Assembly (NCBI GenBank): GCA_900551365.1
Contig: URVZ01000003.1
Coordinates: 1 to 61,053, forward strand
DNA: 61,053 bases
Reading direction: 5' to 3'
Source: an uncultured Collinsella sp.
GTDB taxonomy: Bacteria > Actinomycetota > Coriobacteriia > Coriobacteriales > Coriobacteriaceae
Below, piece by piece: positions 56,536-61,053 of this stretch; the stretch's first letter is position 1; each line of letters opens with the position of its first letter. A model generated the notes under the pieces. The model was not told the DNA's origin. It did not search any database and saw only the letters and a list, made by a program, of their open reading frames with translations. Position numbers and translations under genes: made by a program.

Positions 56536-57906
56536 CTATGCTACGCCGTCGCGGGCCAGCTCCTCAGCCAGAGCTTCGGCTGGCATGGCCATAATCGCGT
56601 CGAGCTCGGCATCCACCTCGGGGATGCGCTTCACCTTGAGTTTGCACACCAGATCGCCGCGACACATCACGTGCATCGGCTCACGCAGAGCGCACAGGTC
56701 ATCGAGCGGGTTCTCGCGCGTCACCAAGATATCGGCGGCCTTGCCGCACTCGATCGTGCCAGTCTCGCCGTCCAGCCCCAGCAGCTCGGCGTTGACTTGC
56801 GTAGCCGTATGCAGTGCGAAGGCGTTGCTCACGCCGACATACTTGGCAAAATAGGCCACCTCACGCCACATGTCGTACTGCGTCACGAACGGGCAGCTCG
56901 AGTCCGTACCCAGGCCCACCTTAACGCCAGCTTCCAGTGCGGCACGGGCGCTCTCGATAATGCCCGAGCACACGATATCGCCGTTCTTCTTTTGCGTATC
57001 GGTCGAATGGGTCTTTTTCGGGTCGAGCAATACAAACGGCAGCGCCGGGCTGATAGTGCAGGTAACACTGGGCGCACGCCCCTCGAGTTGCGTGCCCGCG
57101 GCGCCACGGTACAGCTCCAGAATCTCGGGCGTCAACGGAGCGCCGTGCTCAATCGTGTCAACGCCGGCCTCAAGCGCGGCCTTCACGCCCTCGGTACTCT
57201 CGACATGGGCCATAACCGGCAGACTCACCTCGTGCGCAGCCTTGCACGCCGCTGCGGCAACCTCCGCCGGCATACGCAGCACGCCCGGCTCGCCTACTTC
57301 GGTCGCGTCGAACACGCCGCCCGTCACGAACAGCTTGATGACATCGGCACCGCGCGCATACAGGTCTCGCACCTGCTCGGCTGCCTCGACGGGGCTGTTG
57401 GCCACCTGGGCGAACAAGCCCGCGCCATGGCCGCCCGGCACCGTGACGCCCGTTCCCGGCGCTACCAGGCGCGGACCCTGATACTTGCCGGCGTCGATAG
57501 CGTCGCGCACGGCAATGTCGGCAAACAACGGGTCGCCCGCGCCGCGCACCGTGGTCACGCCACTTGCCAGCTGCTGCTGGGCACTGCCCTTGAGGATGCG
57601 GCGGACGATGGCACGGCCCACGGGATTATCGAGTTTCTTCATCAGCGCTCCCGCATCGCCGGCCGAGACAGGCTTGCCCGAGCCGCACAGGTGCACGTGC
57701 ATATTGATGAGACCCGGCATGAGATACGCCCCTGCCAGGTCGATGACCTCGGCCCCCGCTGGAGCTTGGGCCACAGCGCTCGGTCCCATCCAGGTGATGA
57801 TGCCACGCTCGACGACCACGGCCATATCGGGCTGCGGCTCCATATGCTCCGAACCATCCAGAATGGTCGCATTGATAAACAACGTGGAACGATCGGCAGA
57901 TGCCAT
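56536..57906 (-). CDS. Amidohydrolase-family metal-dependent hydrolase
   Basis: 456 residues from ATG 57906 (MASADRST), behind GGGAGGAG; an in-frame ATG at 57939 is less likely because that ribosome site then lies inside the gene. Composite domain (strand-rich residues 1-60 and the last 60) around a TIM barrel. Metal ligands: HVH in NMHVHLCG, probably a carbamylated Lys in VIKLFVTGG, His in MAHVESTEG, His in TIEHGAPL, Asp in GLGTDSS. It matches the imidazolonepropionase/prolidase-like branch of PF01979. Substrate unknown. Monocistronic, cytoplasmic. Confidence 0.92.
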   Translation of the reverse strand: MASADRSTLFINATILDGSEHMEPQPDMAVVVERGIITWMGPSAVAQAPAGAEVIDLAGAYLMPGLINMHVHLCGSGKPVSAGDAGALMKKLDNPVGRAIVRRILKGSAQQQLASGVTTVRGAGDPLFADIAVRDAIDAGKYQGPRLVAPGTGVTVPGGHGAGLFAQVANSPVEAAEQVRDLYARGADVIKLFVTGGVFDATEVGEPGVLRMPAEVAAAACKAAHEVSLPVMAHVESTEGVKAALEAGVDTIEHGAPLTPEILELYRGAAGTQLEGRAPSVTCTISPALPFVLLDPKKTHSTDTQKKNGDIVCSGIIESARAALEAGVKVGLGTDSSCPFVTQYDMWREVAYFAKYVGVSNAFALHTATQVNAELLGLDGETGTIECGKAADILVTRENPLDDLCALREPMHVMCRGDLVCKLKVKRIPEVDAELDAIMAMPAEALAEELARDGVA

Positions 57907-58056
57907 ATCGAGCTCCTCCCTCACGATTAACTTGAACATTTGTCCATTATCACCTAGTCCCGCTGGATTGCTGCAGACGCATCGGTTAACGGATGGAAGA
58001 GGGGATGTGGGGAGACGGAACACGTTGCAGTCCCACCCCAGCGACACTAGGGAAAT

Positions 58057-58194
58057 GTCTCGATCTGTAACAGGTACAGGGTTATTGGGCCCCTTGATGT
58101 TACAGATCGAGACATTCGGTCGACGTTTCACCGGCTTGTCTCGATCTGTAACAATTACGAGCTCAAATAACCTCTAAACGTTACAGATTGAGAC
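58057..58194. repeat. Family A doublet 2
   Basis: Units 58057-58113 and 58138-58194, each GTCTCGATCTGTAACA to the inverted arm, gap 24 bases containing CGGTCGAC. Ends 8 bases before the stop of the nuclease-like gene. Confidence 0.95.
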
Positions 58195-58202
58195 AAAACC
58201 TC

Positions 58203-59273
58203 TCAGCGCCCATACCACTGACGTCTCCACTCCTCAGCCAAATCGGGCCGTCGCGGAATACCCGCCAGCCTCATCTTCTCAACCAGCTTCCCCGGATTCT
58301 TGAGCTCATCAAACGTAAACCGAAGCACCTTGTGCCCAAGCATTGTCAGATGGGACTCCCGTTGACGTTCTGCCACGAATGGGTCGACCGACTCCCGGCC
58401 CTCGCCGTTCTGCAAGGTGTACTTCACCTTTCCGTCGAGCTCGCCGATGACACACGTCCCGTCCTCGAGCTGCCAAAAATAGTCGACGCGAAATACCTGG
58501 CTCGGATCGAGCGGGTCGCGAAACTCCACCTGCAGCTCCGGAACCGGAAAGTCGTACGCAATAAAGAACGCTCGGAACCGAGACTCGCCGCCGTTTTCGG
58601 ACAGCCCGTCCGCATACGACGCGATCACCTGCGCCCTGCGATACCCTCGCCTGCCTTCGCAATCGGCACGGAGGCACTCGCAAAGGTCCTCGCGCGATAC
58701 GCCCTTCGCCCGAAGCGCCGAATCGGCAATCGCCAACCCATACGAAAACGGCGCGCGCAGCAGACAGTCCTCCACCGTGCGCCAAAACGGCGTCACCCAC
58801 ACGCCATCAACACGCCCGAGCGCACCCGCGACCTGCGGACGCAGCAACCTGCACCCGCCGCTCAACGCCGCAGAGCAGCCCGTCTTAACAAGAAAACGCG
58901 GCCCGAGCAAATCGTTCGGCACCTCCAAGCCCCACAAAAGCGCCGCGTCATAACCCCAAAACGCCCAATCGGGATGAAACTCCGCAAGCCCCTTAATAGT
59001 CCGCAGCGCTCGATCCACCGGCGTCAATGCATCCCAATCATGCTGAAAACAGAACAGATACGACTCGGGCTCCGCGATATCATCGGTCCCCACATGGCGC
59101 CGCAGCCACATGAGCTCGGCATTGTCGTGGGTTACAAGCAGCGTCCCCTGCTCGCCCGCCCCCGCGAGCCGAGCGAGCATCCTGTTTCGCGCCAATGTGT
59201 TACGAGTCGCATGTTTATGCTTGCAGACGGCACTGGACACCTTAATCACCATCACATCAGTCAAACGAGCCAT
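58203..59273 (-). CDS. Putative Vsr/DUF559-like nuclease-domain protein
   Basis: 356 residues from ATG 59273. The N-terminal two thirds match no family I recognise but resemble AbiEi-type or actinobacterial proteins of unknown role (ALLWGLEVPNDLL; VWVTPFWRTVEDCLL). The C-terminal third has a PD-(D/E)XK-like core: Glu in SENGGESRFRAFF, Asp in VFRVDYFWQ, then IGELDGKVKYT (E-x-D-x-K), followed by ERQRESHLTMLGHKVLRFTFDEL, as in DUF559/Vsr-type nucleases. Role in defence or repair is inference. The gene is bracketed by two family A doublets. No methylase or partner is adjacent. Confidence 0.8.
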   Translation of the reverse strand: MARLTDVMVIKVSSAVCKHKHATRNTLARNRMLARLAGAGEQGTLLVTHDNAELMWLRRHVGTDDIAEPESYLFCFQHDWDALTPVDRALRTIKGLAEFHPDWAFWGYDAALLWGLEVPNDLLGPRFLVKTGCSAALSGGCRLLRPQVAGALGRVDGVWVTPFWRTVEDCLLRAPFSYGLAIADSALRAKGVSREDLCECLRADCEGRRGYRRAQVIASYADGLSENGGESRFRAFFIAYDFPVPELQVEFRDPLDPSQVFRVDYFWQLEDGTCVIGELDGKVKYTLQNGEGRESVDPFVAERQRESHLTMLGHKVLRFTFDELKNPGKLVEKMRLAGIPRRPDLAEEWRRQWYGR

Positions 59274-59300
59274 TGTCTCTGTTGCCCGCCGCGTCCGTTC

Positions 59301-59438
59301 ATCTCAATCTGTAACAGGAAGACGGCATTTGAGCCTCCAGATATTACAGATCGAGATCTTTCGGCAGCGGTCCAACCCTTTGTCTCGATCTGTAACAGTT
59401 ACGGACCTGAATCGTCTCCAGATGTTACAGATTGAGAC
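59301..59438. repeat. Family A doublet 3
   Basis: Units 59301-59357 (ATCTCAATCTGTAACA start) and 59382-59438 (GTCTCGATCTGTAACA start), gap 24 bases. It begins 27 bases upstream of the nuclease-like gene start, so it lies in its promoter region. Confidence 0.95.
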
Positions 59439-59454
59439 AAACCGGCACCGGCCC

Positions 59455-60162
59455 CTACTCCCATTTCTGTTCGTAGATGTTGAGGGACTTTACGTAGCGC
59501 CCCTGGGCGCCCATGATGTCGCGGACCAGGCGCAAAAAGAAGCTGATGCACGAGGTGTCGAAGCCGTCCTGCAGGTCCTCCGGATGCACCGCACCCGGCC
59601 CATCGACCGCCGTGTCGCTCAGGCGCGCGATGTCATACAGGTAGAGCTGCCCCGCCGTCAGCCAGACATCGTCGACGCAGGCGAGGCGCACCGCAATCGC
59701 GCCGTCGCTCCAATGCTCCTTTTGCACGATATGCGGGTCGTAGACATCAAAGCGACGGTCGGCGCGCGTGTCCTTCAGCGCGACCATACCAGTCGCAGGA
59801 TCCTTGTCCAAAATGCCAAAGCGCGAGAAATACTGCGTGTCGCGTACCTGCTCGAGCCGCTTGAGCGCGGCAGGCGAAAGCGATGTCGGCGGCTCTTCAA
59901 CATACAGCTCGAGCAGCGTCTTGCCATGGCGATAGGGGCGCTCGAAGAGCAGCCAATCGGTAAATGCCATGTTGTAGGCCATGATTTCGTTTTGCGAAGG
60001 CTCGGTGCAATAGCTGAGCCACGGGTCGACAATGATCTCAAACTGCTCGCGCGCCGGCTCCAAAAACTGAAACTTCCGCAGCATCCAAAAATGGGCCATG
60101 TCGGCAATATCGTTGCCGACGGCTTCAGCCAGATGCGCTCGGTCTAAAACGTGGTCAGTCAC
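59455..60162 (-). CDS. Conserved-looking protein of unknown function
   Basis: 235 residues from ATG 60162, behind GAGGAGG. No family recognised. Soluble, rich in aromatic residues (FWMLRKFQFLE; WLLFERPYRHGKTLLELYVEE), with a C-terminal SISFF-type helix and no cysteine motif, signal or membrane segment. Regular codon use and a good ribosome site support it as real. Its stop lies 16 bases from a family A doublet. Confidence 0.75.
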   Translation of the reverse strand: MTDHVLDRAHLAEAVGNDIADMAHFWMLRKFQFLEPAREQFEIIVDPWLSYCTEPSQNEIMAYNMAFTDWLLFERPYRHGKTLLELYVEEPPTSLSPAALKRLEQVRDTQYFSRFGILDKDPATGMVALKDTRADRRFDVYDPHIVQKEHWSDGAIAVRLACVDDVWLTAGQLYLYDIARLSDTAVDGPGAVHPEDLQDGFDTSCISFFLRLVRDIMGAQGRYVKSLNIYEQKWE

Positions 60163-60577
60163 GGCATCCTCCTCAAACTGATGAACCTCAATTTGAGCTT
60201 ACGGGGAGGGTGGGCAGCCACTGTCAGCACGGACAAAATAGGCCTCCGGCTGCAAACCAACTGCCGACCAAACACTTGACGGGATGCTTGACCGAAAATG
60301 CGCACCGCAAAGAAACGGCAGGTAGATATAGACAGCTGACCCGCCATTTTGAGCCAGATGCCCGCTGCCACCACAGAAACAGCAGAGCACCACAGTCGCA
60401 AACGTCGACGAATGAATACTTGTACGTCGACAAATGACAAAGTCGCCCGCAAACCCGCAAGGAGTGTCCCCGAATGCCGGCACATAAGGAACGCCCCCAG
60501 CTGCCGGCACTTGGGGACGTTCCTTTTGGGCCGGCCGTTGGGGACAGCCCTTGACGATTCAGCTGTGGACAGCCGCC
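60163..60577. other. Gene-free region with GGGGAC-type repeats
   Basis: Holds no credible gene; one open minus-strand frame (60199-60510) lacks a ribosome site and protein-like composition. AAGGAACG...CGTTCCTT (60486-60525) is a palindrome around TGCCGGCAC, a second TGCCGGCAC lies at about 60473, and TTGGGGACGTTCC and GTTGGGGACAG match the units at the end of the RelB-like gene. Confidence 0.65.
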
Positions 60578-61053
60578 TTACAGCTCCAGCGCCTCGGCGA
60601 CTTCGGCAGCGCAGGCCAGGGCGTCGGCCATGGCGCTCACTACGAGCGAGCTGCCGTTGCGGGCGTCGCCGGCCACATACACCGGCGCGGCATCTGCGGC
60701 GACGCCGTCGACACGCGCCGCAAGATGCGAGCCCTCGGCGACCATCACAGGCAGCGGGCGGCCCGCCGTGGCAACAGGTACGCCGACAGCTTCGAACACG
60801 CTGCGCTCCGGACCCGTAAAGCCACAGGCGATGAGCACCAGCTGGGCCGGCACCTCGTGCTCGGAGCCCGCGATGCGTTCGGGCTTGCCGGCCGACCAAT
60901 CCAGATCGACCACGCGCAGGCCCGCTGCCGCGCCCTTCTTGTCCAGCAGCACCTCGAGCGTATCCACGCCCCAGGCACGCATCTCGCCACCCATGGCAGC
61001 GATGGCCTCCTGCTGGCCGTAGTCGGTCTTCTTCACGTTGGGCCACTGCGGCC
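60578..61053 (-). CDS. gltD: Glutamate synthase small subunit (5' end outside window)
   Basis: The frame is open to the window edge; the visible 158 codons are the C-terminal part. PQWPNVKKTDYGQQEA is typical of GltD, and the final FAD block reads VYVAGDARNGSSLVVSAMADAL. The small subunit supplies electrons from NAD(P)H to glutamine:2-oxoglutarate aminotransferase. A related GltD-like chain sits in the hydrogenase operon at 42843-44675. Confidence 0.93.
   Translation of the reverse strand, partial: PQWPNVKKTDYGQQEAIAAMGGEMRAWGVDTLEVLLDKKGAAAGLRVVDLDWSAGKPERIAGSEHEVPAQLVLIACGFTGPERSVFEAVGVPVATAGRPLPVMVAEGSHLAARVDGVAADAAPVYVAGDARNGSSLVVSAMADALACAAEVAEALEL

Noticed and set aside
60199..60510. 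Open minus-strand frame of about 100 codons
   Set aside because: No ribosome site, Cys/Ser-rich random composition, overlaps GGGGAC-type repeats.

Overview
The window reads as high-GC chromosomal DNA of an anaerobic gut actinobacterium of the class Coriobacteriia, most likely Collinsella or a close relative. This is inferred from protein character, gene content (an [FeFe]-hydrogenase beside a GltD-like flavoprotein, superoxide reductase, fucO, addAB) and dense genes with strong GGAGG-type ribosome sites. No species can be named from sequence alone. No rRNA, tRNA, CRISPR array, insertion sequence or prophage was seen.

Layout. 1-5.4 kb: a truncated zinc-ribbon protein, a cation diffusion facilitator, a membrane-anchored protein and formate-tetrahydrofolate ligase. 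5.5-7.7 kb: ruvC-ruvA-ruvB, each pair overlapping in TGATG. 7.9-10.3 kb: a NAD-synthetase-like protein with both active sites eroded, and a superoxide reductase. 10.5-17.8 kb: a SWIM/SNF2 helicase behind dnaE. 18-19.8 kb: an AT-rich MFS transporter and a DUF3284 protein. 20-26.8 kb: addB-addA. 27-31 kb: a TrpR-like regulator, a small membrane protein, an Rrf2 regulator divergent from cysK, then mnmA (sulfur metabolism). 31-38.4 kb: an M42 peptidase, fucO, a YoaK-like protein, a YgiQ radical SAM protein, a CPBP protease and an orphan RelB antitoxin. 38.6-45.8 kb: a tightly packed operon of flavoprotein, [FeFe]-hydrogenase, Tat-type lipoprotein and a permease-ATPase fusion, with an EFR1 ferredoxin/flavodoxin gene upstream. 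46.4-52.5 kb: a DEAD-box helicase with a long RGG tail, an FHA protein and a Ser/Thr kinase gene broken by one in-frame TGA. 52.7-55.8 kb: copA-copZ-csoR. The rest holds a zinc-ribbon membrane protein, an amidohydrolase, a nuclease-like protein bracketed by repeats, an unknown protein and the 3' end of gltD.

The most unusual feature is a set of intergenic palindromic repeats. One family has seven copies of exactly 57 bp with 16-bp arms. Six of them form three doublets of exactly 138 bp with 24 bp between partners, and two doublets bracket one gene. A 63-bp family has two copies with a compensated base-pair change. A pair of 233-bp elements with related terminal inverted repeats lies about 211 bp upstream of two unrelated genes. 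The second candidate for a new system is the hydrogenase operon carrying its own ABC importer, with permease and ATPase fused in one chain.
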